Shown one piece after another: positions 1 through 10,800 of a stretch of 64,000 nt of DNA; positions within the stretch are counted from its first letter, which is position 1, and each line of letters opens with the position of its first letter. Where the stretch lies: positions 558,001 through 622,000 of the forward strand of contig JADLZK010007665.1 in the NCBI GenBank assembly GCA_015847255.1, written 5' to 3'. The notes below the pieces were generated by a model. It saw nothing but the letters and a program-made list of their open reading frames with translations, searched no databases and was not told where the DNA came from. This stretch comes from Hyparrhenia diplandra. Taxonomy: Eukaryota > Streptophyta > Magnoliopsida > Poales > Poaceae. The position numbers and the translations under genes were made by a program.

Positions 1-2789
1 TGACCTGGTTCTAACATCTACAGCTTCGAAAACAGCAAAAACAGAGACTCTGCTTTTTACCTAACAAGCAACATGCAACACCCATAACTTGTAAACTAAA
101 CATGCAACTCTACTCAAACTTGGACAGCAAGTAAAACAAGTCATAATCTACCAAATAAACCTACTGGTCAAGCCAAGAGATGAAACAAAGCACATGAAAT
201 GACATGCCCTAAATAAACACTACACATGCACACTGTAAAAGGTGAGGCTAGAACTATACTAGTTTAATGAAACATGTAACCAGCAAACTAACCACACTAA
301 CAGGTCCTTATTATCATAAGAACAAACAATAAAATTACCAACACATAATATTCTAATATAAACATGCATTTCTAAGCTAATTTCCATGCAACTTAAATAT
401 GATAAACATGCAACCACCTTAGAAAATTCTACAAAACTTACCAGAGCATCCTACTGGTCTAACATATCTACCATAAAAATTTCATGGCAAACTTATGCAC
501 ATACTATCCTACACAAAAATCACACGGTAACACTAAAACTAGGCATGAAAATACTTTGTACTATGAAATGCATGAAACTGCCTAACCATGAACATGAAAA
601 GCTACACAACAGAAAGGAATGCATGCACAAAAATTATCATGGCAAAAACTCTAGTAATTATTTTTCTATGAATTTTCCTAAGAAAGCATGGTAAATAGCA
701 CATAATTAGAAAATCACAATTCTACCACAGAACATAGAATGTCTAATATTTTTCCTGCACTCTACATGCAAAAACATGAACATTTCATACAGGCACTACT
801 ATTTTATCATGCACCAAAAATTATCTATGCATTTCCTCTATTTTCATGGCAATAAAGCAATAAATCTAAATAAATAACAAAACTACCAGAAAACCTAATC
901 TCCTATTTTTCTATTGTAGGTCTACTCATAATAATCACAGCAAAATTTGTTGCATGCAAATCTAAGCTAAAACGAGAAAGATATGGATTTTGCAAGATAA
1001 ACAAACATCTTTGAAAATGGATTAATCGAATTAAATAACCGGCCGACGACGCGGGTCCCACGAGTCAGTGACCCAGAGCAGGGGCGGCGGCTGCTACGGG
1101 CGGCTGCCCGGCGGATCTTCGCCGGCGTTCATCCTCCGGTGAAACCAAGCACACCTATGGCTTTACTCGACGGATCTATCGATCCATGCCCTTAGCGCGG
1201 CCTAAAAGGAACCCTAGCGGCGGTGGCGACGCACGACGGGCGGCGACGGGCGGCGCTGTCACGCATGGGCGACGTTTGGCGGCGAGGACTGGTCAAACTA
1301 TCGTGCGCACGAGATTTAGGGTGACGATGCGATGCAGAAACCGTAGCTAATCGAAAGAAATTGGGACGGGGATGTGTTTAACGACGGGACGCTCACCGGC
1401 GGCGGCGAGACGCGGCGGGCCGCCCGGCGTTCGGTGAGTTAGAGGGCGGCACGCTTGTCCGATGGGCGTCGAGGCCGCAGCGGTGCTAGGCGGATCCGTG
1501 CGCACGTGGGTGGACGGGGTGGCTCCGAGAGCACGGCCACGGCGGACCCGTCTTGCGGCGCGGCACTCCGCGGCGGGCGGGCTTCGCGGTGGTCCGGCCA
1601 AACAACGACGATTTTCGCCGACCGCCCCGCACGGTGATGCAACACGTCAAGGCGGTCACGAAACATGGATCTGGGCAAGAAAACGGGCGACGGACGACAC
1701 GGGCGTGAGCCACGACGCTGGCGGGCGGCCATGGATGCCGATTTTTCCGGCGGGCGGTAAAACGGACGGTTCGCCCTCACCTTCGGCTCGGGCGGTTGTC
1801 GGTGGGTCGGGAGGTGGCCGGCGAGTGCACGAGGTCGCTAGCGTGCTTGGACAGGCAGTGGACGCGGTGGTTGGCGGTGTGTCGACGGGCGGCGGCAATG
1901 GTGATGGCGGCGCCGGACCGCGGCTGCCGCCGCTCGGCTTGCAAGAGAAGGGAAGGGAAGTGGAGTGCGGTGCAAGGGAGCGGCTCCTCGTCCCCCTTTG
2001 AAGACGTGGGCGCGGCGGGAGGGCGGCGCGCGGACACGCGGCGCGGCGGCGGCTGTCGAGCGCGGGCCGGGCGTGACGGCGGCGGCGTTGTCGGCGATAG
2101 GGGGAGGCCGACAGCCCGGCTTCCTTCTCTTCTTCTCTGTTTTTGCCATATTCCTCAAGATCCGTGCTGAACCGGGAAAAACTCATATTGAACGAAATGT
2201 TCCTCGCGAAATTCTGAACATCACACCTATATAAACTTTTTCCTAATTCGGTTTGGTTTAGAAACTGTGATGGATCAAAGGTAAACCACTCCGTTGGTCA
2301 AACAAACCTTAATCGACACCTAATTCAAACGAAATTCGCCATTTCGAACATGCTCCACTCAAAATCACGCAACCGGCCTGTGACATCTTTTGTTCTACAC
2401 AAAATTATCTACCAAAGTCGTGAAGAGATCAGCCGCATGCAAGGTCTCTAGGTAGGGCTTTCGGACAAAACAAGATAATTACTTTGGTAGGCAAACGAGG
2501 TCAAAACAAATCACCTTATCATTCTAAAATCAAATTAGCAAACATGCCCAACATGAAATATGCTCTAACACCTTCCCTAAACATTACTAAGAACAAATAA
2601 AGATTAATCAACTAAATATGCAAACATTTCATACATGAAATGACGAGCTTAAGCATAATCAAGCAAAATGAATGCATTTAAATAAACAAATGACACCTAT
2701 CATTTCATGTGCATAAATGCATGTGATTATATGATGATTATGCCCATGAAATGCAGATGCTAATGACATGCTTAACACAGGGTGTTACA
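1..2789 (-). repeat. LTR 1 of the array (partial, cut by window edge)
   Basis: This is the U3-side half of an LTR whose other copies are complete at 7815-13433 and 18460-24054. It ends GGGTGTTACA at 2789, so on the coding strand the LTR begins TGTAACACCC. An AT-rich block (1-1030), a very GC-rich block (about 1030-2110) and an AT-rich block (2110-2789) follow each other. A TATA-like TTTATATAGG lies on the coding strand at 2226-2235, about 555 bp into the LTR, and could mark the promoter. Open frames on both strands of the GC block overlap one another, carry no domain and look like composition artefacts. Confidence 0.85.
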
Positions 2790-4350
2790 AATCTACCCCC
2801 TTAAGAAAATCTCTCGCCCCGAGATTTGTTAGTACTAACCGTTTGCTAAGAAACATAGGGTAGACTTCACGAAGATATTCCTCATTCTCCCATGTAGCGT
2901 CATTCTCTCCATGATTACTCCACGTAACCTTGTATAACTTCACCACCTTGTTACGTGTCACTCTTTCTTTAGTGTCTAAGATTTCAACTGGTTCTTCAAA
3001 ATAAGTCAGGTCCTTGTCAACTTCAGTATTTCTGGTCGAAATGCGTTCTTCAGGTATCCTCAACCATCTCTTCAATTGAGACACATGGAAGACATCGGAG
3101 ACTAACCTCAACTCATTAGGTAGTTGTAATTGATAAGCCACCTTTCCTTTGCTAGCAATGATACAAAAAAGGACCTACGAACCTAGGTGCTAACTTCCTC
3201 TTAACTCCAAAGTGTTGCGCTCTCTTCATTGGTGACACCTTGAGATATACAAAATCACCAACTCTGAATTTCAAAGGTTTACTACGCTTGTCACCATAGC
3301 TTTTCTGACGCGCTTGAGCTGTGGCTAGATGTTGCTGTACTGTCTTAACCTTTTGTTCTGCTTCGTCAATTAAGTCAATACCATAATAGGTTCTATCTCC
3401 TGTTTCTATCCAATTCAGAGGTGTTCTACACTTCCTACCATACAACGTCTCAAAGGGAACTATCTTGATGCTCGCTTGATAATCAAGTTATTGTAGGTGA
3501 ACTCGCATATGGTAACCATTTATCCCATGGGCCTTTAGCGGATAAAACACATGCCCTCAACATATCTTCTAAAAATCGATTCACCATTTCGGTTTGTCCG
3601 GTGGGTTGCAGTTGGTATGCCGAGCTACGAAGTAGCTTGGTGTTTAAGGCTTTTGTAAGCATTCCCAAAATTTATCGGTCCACTTTGATCCTCGGTCGGA
3701 CACTATGCTCTTGGGTACTCCATGCGGACGAACTATCCGAGAAATGTAGATCTCTGCGCGTCACCGATGTGGCTCATAGCTAATGTTGATTGGGATAAAA
3801 TGTGCTACTTTGGTCAGTCTATCCATAATTACCCAAATAGTATCAAATCCTTGCGGGGTACGTGGAAGTCCAACAATGAAATCCATAGTGATGTTATCCC
3901 ACTTTCCATCAGAGGTAGGCAAAGGTTGTAGCAGTCCAGCAGGTTTCAAGTGAATGGCTTTGACTCTACAACAATTATCGCACTTGGCTACATGAGTCGC
4001 AACTTCCTTCCTCATCTTGGTCCACCAAAAACGTGAGCTTAAATCTCTCGTACATCTTGTTCTTTGCCTGGATGGTTAGATAAGGTAGACGAATGTGCTT
4101 CTGTCAAGATCTGATCTCTGAGTTCCTTATCCTTGGGTACAACAAGACGATTATCATACCATAGCACCTCATTCTCATCAATCCTAAAGTGTTCACTTGG
4201 TGTCTTCTCGAGTTTCTTCTTGATGAAGGAGATACCTTTATCTGATTTCTGCCCTTCCATGATCCTCATTTCGAGAGATTTTTGCACTTGGATGTTATGC
4301 AAAATTGCGGGGTGCATTAAATTGAACTTCTCTTCCGGCAATCGTCGCAC
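2785..4350 (-). pseudogene. Integrase and chromodomain, copy 1 (frames broken)
   Basis: The integrase region is split into open stretches at 4039-4350 (zinc-binding part), 3761-4015 (core start, with MDFIVGLPRTPQGFDTIWV and the first catalytic Asp), 3483-3668 (YQLQPTGQTE, catalytic Glu), 3152-3445 and 2785-3141. The last holds the integrase C-terminus (VFHVSQLKRWL) followed by a chromodomain-like segment, FEEPVEILD to ATWENEEYLREVYP. Integrase joins the cDNA to the genome, and the chromodomain is thought to steer insertion to heterochromatin. Copy 2 is open across several of the breaks, and the breaks fall at CAG/CTG or CG sites, so some may be sequence errors rather than mutations. Confidence 0.85.
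2790..2804 (-). other. Polypurine tract, copy 1
   Basis: On the coding strand the sequence TTAAGGGGGTAGATT abuts the TGTAACACCC start of the 3' LTR. This is the expected position and composition of the plus-strand primer for reverse transcription. Copy 2 has one more G. Confidence 0.75.
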
Positions 4351-4844
4351 AATAATACAATATGCCTTTACGGCTCAATTCATCTACAACAACATTTGGT
4401 TTGCCCGAATGGTGATGTACCTCCAAATTATAATCCTTAATTAACTCCAACCATCTTCTTTGTCTCATGTTCAAGCGATCTTGAGTGAATATATATTTTA
4501 GGCTCTTATCATCCGTGTAAACATGGCACTTATTTCCAAGCGGATAATGACGCCGGATCTTCGGGCATGTACGACAAACGGCTAACTCCAAGTCATGAGT
4601 TTGGTAATTCTCTTCGTGTTTTGCGTGAATCGGCGCGTGATGCATAGGCAATCACTCTACCTCCTTGCATGAGTACACACCCAAGACCTGTACTACATGC
4701 ATCGCAAAACACATCAAAAGGTTTCTCAATATCCGGTTGTGTAAGCACTGGAGCGGTTGTTAACAACTCTCGTAATGTATGGAAAGCTGTCTCACACTCC
4801 GGTGTCCACACAAATTTCTCATCTTTTTGCAATAACCTTGTCAT
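4295..4844 (-). pseudogene. RNase H domain, copy 1 (frameshifted)
   Basis: Two overlapping open stretches (4593-4844 and 4295-4651) encode a Ty3-type RNase H. Visible landmarks are FVWTPECETAF, PFDVFCDACSTGLGCVLMQ (first catalytic Asp), DLELAV (Glu) and VYTDDKSLKYIF (Asp). A frame change near 4620-4650 lies where copy 2 also looks disturbed. RNase H removes the RNA strand during cDNA synthesis. The domain follows the reverse transcriptase directly in the polyprotein. Confidence 0.85.
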
Positions 4845-4909
4845 GGGTTTGGCAATCTTAGAAAAGTCGGGAATGAATCGACGATAATACCCGGCTAAAC
4901 CAAGAAAAC

Positions 4910-5584
4910 TCAGAATCTACGAAGCGAGGTCGGTGCCTTCCAATCCATGACTTCTTGAACTTTGCTTGGATCCTTTGAAATTCCATCTTCGACAACACAT
5001 GTCCAAGAAATTGCACCTTCTTTAACCAGTAACTCACATTTCTTTGAACTTTGCATAAAGTTTATGTTCTCTCGAGCTTTGGCTAACACAATTCTAAGAT
5101 GCGCTGCATGGTCTTCTTCATTTTCTGAATATACCAAAATGTCATCGATAAACACAACCACGAATTTGTCTAACTCGGGCATGAATACCGAATTCATTAG
5201 GCACATAAAATGAGCTGGAGCATTTGTCAAGCCAAAGGACATGACAAGATACTCATACAACCCATATTTCGTCGTAAAAGCAGTCTTTGGAATATCTTGT
5301 GGCCTAATCTTGATTTGATGATACCCTGAACGAAGATCGATCTTGGAGAAAACTTTAGCTTTGGACAACTGATCAAAGAGAATGTCAATGCGTGGCAAAG
5401 GATACTTGTTCTTGACTGTCACCGCATTGAGTGGTCGGTAATCCACACACATTCTCAAGGATTGGTCCTTCTTTTTCACGAACAGAGCAGGGCATCCCCA
5501 TGGTGATGAACTTGGTCTGATCAAACCTTTATCTAGTAGCTCTTGAATCTGAACTTTCAACTCAGCCAACTGATGGGGCGGCAT
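4910..5584 (-). CDS. Reverse transcriptase domain, copy 1
   Basis: A 224-residue open stretch contains a Ty3/gypsy reverse transcriptase. It shows VDYRPLN near residue 48, KIDLRSGYHQI with the first catalytic Asp at about 83, SFGLTNAPAHF near 116 and the active-site box FIDDILVYS at about 145-148. The methionine here is internal to the polyprotein and not a true start: in copy 2 the frame is continuous upstream into the protease. The 3' end breaks near 4910 before the RNase H. The enzyme copies element RNA into cDNA in virus-like particles. Confidence 0.92.
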   Translation of the reverse strand: MPPHQLAELKVQIQELLDKGLIRPSSSPWGCPALFVKKKDQSLRMCVDYRPLNAVTVKNKYPLPRIDILFDQLSKAKVFSKIDLRSGYHQIKIRPQDIPKTAFTTKYGLYEYLVMSFGLTNAPAHFMCLMNSVFMPELDKFVVVFIDDILVYSENEEDHAAHLRIVLAKARENINFMQSSKKCELLVKEGAISWTCVVEDGISKDPSKVQEVMDWKAPTSLRRF

Positions 5585-5671
5585 TCTATAGGGCCTTCGA
5601 AAATGGGCTGTTCGGTGTAAAAGCTCTATGGCAAACTCTACATCTCTATCTGGTGGTAAACCTGGTAAGTC

Positions 5672-7087
5672 TTACGGAAAAACATCGGGGAACTCACATA
5701 CCTTTGGTATGTCCGAGATACTAGTAACTTGTAGAGCAGCTGAGACACGATTTAGATTGGGTGTTTGGGGAAGAATGATCTGATGCTCCTTTCCATCACG
5801 GGGATCTTTCAAAAGGATTACCCTAGTTAGGGTGTCTATAATTACTCCCCACGTCTTCATCCAATTCATTCCCAAAATAACGTCCAAACTTAGCCCTGGC
5901 AAAACTATCAGGGAGGTGATAATCTCTAAATCTCCAACTTTAATCTGTACATTTCTGACAACTTCCCTGGTGAGTTGATCAGCTCCTGCTGAGCTAATAC
6001 CATAACCATAACCAAAATCAACTATCTGCGCATTGCTTTCCTTGGCAAAAGCTTCGCTCATAAAAGAATGAGACGATCCAGAGTCAAACAATACAACTGC
6101 CTTGTGATTGTTGACTAAGCAAGTACCAGCGGTTATAGACTCTCCTTCTGGACTCTCTTCAACATTGGTGGAGTGCACTTGTCCAATCTTCTGCTTGTAG
6201 GGTTGATTACGCTTAGGTTGTGGGCAAAACCTGGAAAAATGTCCTGGCATCCCACAATTATAGCACTTTTTGCACGAAGAAGTACTATCAATACCATCTG
6301 TCCTTGCTCCTGGAGCAGGTGTAATGTATGCCTTCCTGAAGTGAGAACTCTCAGACTGCGGCTCTTCTTGCAGTGATGCATCAGGTTGGTGGTAGCCTGG
6401 ATGATTAAAAATCAGAACCTTGTTCTGACCTGAGCTGGACTCAATTGGTCTTTTCTTGGTCTTGGCAGCAGCATATGCATTGTTGTTCTTCTCCTGCACT
6501 AAGCAGTCACTTACAAACTCATTGAAGTCCATCCTGAATGTGGCTCCAATAGTCTTCTGCATCTGTAGACGATTGAAGTCTTCAAGGTATTCAGTGATAG
6601 TCTTGTCGTCTTGATTGAGCTTGATGAATTCACCCAACTTCATAGCAATCACACTTGGGGGAATATAGGCTTTCCGGAAAGATGCCGCGAACATATCCCA
6701 GGTAATCGAAGTATTAGCTGGGTAGGTGGCATGATGATTTCTCCACCAAATTCCGGCAGGTCCTTCAAGCAAATGAGCGGCAAACTCAGCTTTCTGCACT
6801 TCAGTCAACTTCAACAATCTGAACTTATCCTCAACTGAAACCATCCATTCTTCCGCTTCAGTTGGTTCACTCGACTCTGTGAACTTAGGTGGATCAGTGG
6901 TCTTAAAATTCTTGTATAACTGGATCCTATCTTCTGCATTACTGTCTCGATTTCCTCCACCCGTGCAATGTTGCGGCGAAAAGTTGCGCAACTCACCCGC
7001 ACACGCAGCGTTAAAGAACGGTTCGGGTTGGGGAGGTGGTGGTGACGGTTGGTCGCTCCCTCCGGCAGACAGGCGTGTTTTAACCAT
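5672..7087 (-). CDS. Gag with CCHC knuckle and aspartic protease, copy 1
   Basis: This is the best preserved gene of the array. The frame is open from 7135, but the start chosen is the methionine at 7087 (MVKTRLSAGG), because the upstream residues read like leader sequence. Counting from 7135, a retrotransposon gag domain covers about residues 80-200 (WWRNHHATYPANTSITWDMF), a zinc knuckle CX2CX4HX4C is at about 290-303 (CYNCGMPGHFSRFC), and an aspartic protease with active-site DSGSSHSF starts at about 350. The frame ends after CEFPDVFP. In copy 2 it continues into SEDLPGLPPDRDVEF and the reverse transcriptase, so the stop in copy 1 probably reflects a small indel near 5670. Confidence 0.92.
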   Translation of the reverse strand: MVKTRLSAGGSDQPSPPPPQPEPFFNAACAGELRNFSPQHCTGGGNRDSNAEDRIQLYKNFKTTDPPKFTESSEPTEAEEWMVSVEDKFRLLKLTEVQKAEFAAHLLEGPAGIWWRNHHATYPANTSITWDMFAASFRKAYIPPSVIAMKLGEFIKLNQDDKTITEYLEDFNRLQMQKTIGATFRMDFNEFVSDCLVQEKNNNAYAAAKTKKRPIESSSGQNKVLIFNHPGYHQPDASLQEEPQSESSHFRKAYITPAPGARTDGIDSTSSCKKCYNCGMPGHFSRFCPQPKRNQPYKQKIGQVHSTNVEESPEGESITAGTCLVNNHKAVVLFDSGSSHSFMSEAFAKESNAQIVDFGYGYGISSAGADQLTREVVRNVQIKVGDLEIITSLIVLPGLSLDVILGMNWMKTWGVIIDTLTRVILLKDPRDGKEHQIILPQTPNLNRVSAALQVTSISDIPKVCEFPDVFP

Positions 7088-7814
7088 CTGCATAATCCAA
7101 CCAATAATAATCTTTAGATGATGTTGACATAGCATGAATGCATCGAATTTAAAGTTACGCGAGAATTTATTGCGATAATAAATTCATTCAACAAATAAAG
7201 GTAACTATAATTCGATGGCATCACCCCATCATCGCAATAATCATGCTTGATATGGATTATGTAGCAAATAAGCTTCTCCATCCAATGTATGCGTAATTCA
7301 AGGTTCGATATAGTCACCATGACCATAATATCAAAATTGCGCACATTGGTTCACCAAATTGAAACTCTTCCGTTAAATTCTTCAAAGGCTCAATCTACAT
7401 CCATAGAGTCTGGTTGCTTCAAGGTCTTCAGTGTTGATAGTCTCTTGCCAAAATAGGAATGCTAAGGGTAGGGGTAGGTATCTAACGACTGGTGATCAAC
7501 TCATATCTCCTACGATAGGGCATACTAGCTAATGACTAGCGTAATCAAAAGGGATGGACAGCAGCAACGAAACTCGGTGGGACAATGGGCCTTTCTAACG
7601 TCCTTGTGATTGTCATCTCCAAACTGAGTGAATAGGTAGGGCAGGGATGGAAGGGTAAATTCCAATGATGATCCTGGTTTACCTAGGGTGTAGTCGTCTA
7701 TGGTTTAGGTCTCTCGCACCGATGCTTTTCTTTGAAAACACCTACAACACCGTGGTATGCTAATCAACTTGTCTTCGATGGTATTCTTCGCACATCTTGT
7801 ATCAGGGAGCCAAT
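7088..7814 (-). other. Untranslated leader between 5' LTR and gag, copy 1
   Basis: About 0.7 kb without a convincing gene separates gag from the inferred LTR edge. Directly after the LTR end the coding strand reads AT then TGGCTCCCTGATACA (about 7798-7812), the place where a tRNA primer site belongs. It does not read as the usual TGGTATCAGAGC. Its complement resembles that motif instead, so the primer assignment is open. Confidence 0.5.
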
Positions 7815-10800
7815 TGTAACAAGATTTTGAAGATTGTGTGAGAATGAGAACGAGATAGGTCGGTTTCAACAAACGGGACAAGTACTCACTAAGGGGACGA
7901 CGGAAGTAAGGATAAGAAAAGAAATGCTTTTGTTTCATTTTATTAATGCGGATGCATGAATGACATGATGCATGAGCGTATCTTACGCCCTACGGAATAG
8001 GAAAGACAAGATACTACTCGTATAACTGGTGGCACATCTATCGTTCTCTCAAAAGAAAAATAAACCGCAACTAGTCGATCTACACGTTGGGTAGTTAGTG
8101 TACCTGCAATTTCATCTCAGCCCACGGTATATTTATGCAATGCATGAATTTAAATTGCATATACCGCTTCGTCGAGGTCCACCCGGCGGCATCGCATACC
8201 ATGCGGAAAAACATTTTTTACACCCCAAAGACACCTGTGTACCCATACACAAGTCTACGGGGGCACTACCCGACCACGGAGCTCTCAAAACATTTTATTT
8301 TTACCCCTAGATCGGCGGTTGTCCGATCATGCTCTCAACTCACACCTTACCTTGGGCGTAGAGGTAATGAACACCATTTACCCCGAGGCGTAGAGGTATT
8401 TCGATCCATTCATGACTACTCAAATGAGTAGCCCGTACTCCGCCGGCCGCACGGCAACCAAACACAAACAACAAAATATGATGCAGATCCCAACCCAAGT
8501 TAGTAAAGCCACCGTCGTCCTTAATTGGGCATAAGGGTATGACCATGGCACTATTAATTTTGCACTCTTTTTACTCACACTACTTGAAAAGATTTTGTTT
8601 CGCAAAAATTTTCACAAAAGATTAGTGGTTCATTTTAATTTTAATACCAGATCGGATTGTTAAGTACCGAACTAAGCTCGATGCAGTTTGTATCAGAGCC
8701 GACCAATTTATAAGAAATCAAGTATAATTCACAATTACCGAAGCAATCGCAGATCTACACTTGAGTCCATATAAACCCGGTATTCGAAAAATCTGAGTGA
8801 TTTCAAACTCATCAACAATACAACAGGATCGTTGAGCTCATTAGTTAAAATCCGCGGTATCTCAAACCAAATTCAATATATATTAATCGAGTGCGATGTA
8901 CACATTTATTTCAAAAAGTAATTCGTGAGTGCGGAAGCAATAGCTTTCGAAAGCAAAATAGTTGTACAAAGGAAATAAAATAGGATAGTGCCAACATGAT
9001 ATCACCCCGTAATAAGCATGAGACTGGGAATATAGAGACTGCCATGCCTTAGGCATTAATCTTCAAGCACAAAGCACATCACATCGGATCAACTCATGCT
9101 AGACGGATCACCCGCAACATCGGGAATTAACCCGTGAGTACTCAATTGTACTCCGCAAGACTTACCCGTCTTAAAACCAGAAAATAAGGAAAAGACTCCA
9201 AGGAGTATGCTTGGCTTTATCTGGAGCTGGCTGACTCACATTTAATTTCAGAAATACAGTTGATTAATGAGCCTACACATGCTACTTGAAGTTCTTCCAA
9301 GTTAAAAGGTTATTATTACATACATACCATAAGATCTGTATAGTCAAGATTAAAACATATGCTCAGCAATATATATATAACAGTATAAGTAACTGGATCA
9401 ACATTTTAACATCAGCAACATGAATATGAGTAACCATCATTGTGATATTAGACTACGATGTCGTGGACGCAACCCGGGTTCTCACTGACCAGGAGAGATG
9501 GCGATTCGAATCGATTTGCAAACCGGTGGCGAATACCTGTCATAAACCAGGTCTGGCGTCTCGATCGCCGGACCGATCACTCCCAAGACGTTAGGGGACG
9601 TAAAGTCTCGGACCCGTCGGCAACCCCCTCCTCTCGGGTACCAAGTGAGCGTGCAACGAGACCGACATCATCGTGCGCATCTTCTTGTACCCAATCAAAC
9701 CCCTCTTACCACGCCTAGGAGGGACGTTGCCGCGTCAGTACCGGCCCCTAGCATTCTCACGAGCTTCGTGGCTCACGACTCCGCGGAGCCTACTATATGA
9801 ACAGGTACGTTCAACTTCCGACCACATTCGACAAAGGGATTAGTCCTTAACCGATCAGGTGGAAAGGACCACAAGTTCCACCCAATCTCACATGATTTAT
9901 TAGGCGGGTTCTCGGCCCGGTAGCTTGTTAGTCACCCATGTGACTAACTACAAACATCCTCTCGGTGACCGGAAATCCTTTGCATCGCTTGCAATCACCA
10001 TATCGAGCATTTATAACCTAGACCTCTAAATAGGATAGGATATCAACTTCAACAAGGATATCTGTGTAGCAACGGTTTCAACCACTTTCCTAAACTTAAT
10101 GCATCAACATATATAAAGGACGCAACACAATTTAGTTAGAAAGCATAGGAAAGGGCAGCATGCACCGGGGCTTGCCTTCAGAAGTTGCAGGAAGAAGAAG
10201 TCAGGGTCCTCTGGGAGCTCGAATCACAGTCCTCCTTCTCCTGTGGGGTCTTTTGGCTGCACTCCGGGATGATGAAGGTTGACTCCCCTCGCTCCTTGAT
10301 CTCCTCCCGAACTAACTCCTCCGATCCCGAGATGATGCATGCATATGCGAGGGGATTAATAATACGAATGCACCGGGATAACTTGCATATAAATGAGATG
10401 AAATGATGGATGAATGCATTATGATGAATGATACTAATAAGTGCATATCTCTTCTGTAGAAACATAAATACAACTACACAAGGAACCCTAATAATCCACG
10501 TAAAGCAAACACTCTATTTCCTAAATGCTGAAAATGGCAGCTAGACATGCCTGCACTAAAACAAATCACACACAGGGAGTTCTATAACTCCAAATACAGC
10601 AAACGAACACTCGTTGGAAAGCTAACGAAATTATCTACAAAACACTCCATATTACCCTGACCTGGTTCTAACATCTACAGCTTCGAAAACAGCAAAAACA
10701 GAGACTCTGCTTTTTACCTAACAAGCAACATGCAACACCCATAACTTGTAAACTAAACATGCAACTCTACTCAAACTTGAACAGCAAGTAAAACAAGTCA

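Noticed and set aside
386..694. A 102-codon plus-strand frame (MQLKYDKHATTLENS) recurring at 11043 and, partly, at 21676
   Set aside because: The conservation is explained by LTR duplication. The third copy is frameshifted, the strand is opposite to the element's genes and no domain is visible.
1347..2234. Many overlapping open frames of 60-180 codons on both strands in the GC-rich LTR block (also 11955-12876 and 22284-23455)
   Set aside because: They overlap in up to five frames, have Arg/Ala/Pro-rich low-complexity products, are not conserved in frame between the three LTR copies and have no domain. They reflect GC content.
8660..8720. Possible plus-strand primer site marking a plus-oriented element
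   Set aside because: All coding domains of this element are on the minus strand, and the word lies inside the repeated LTR and is degraded in the other copy.
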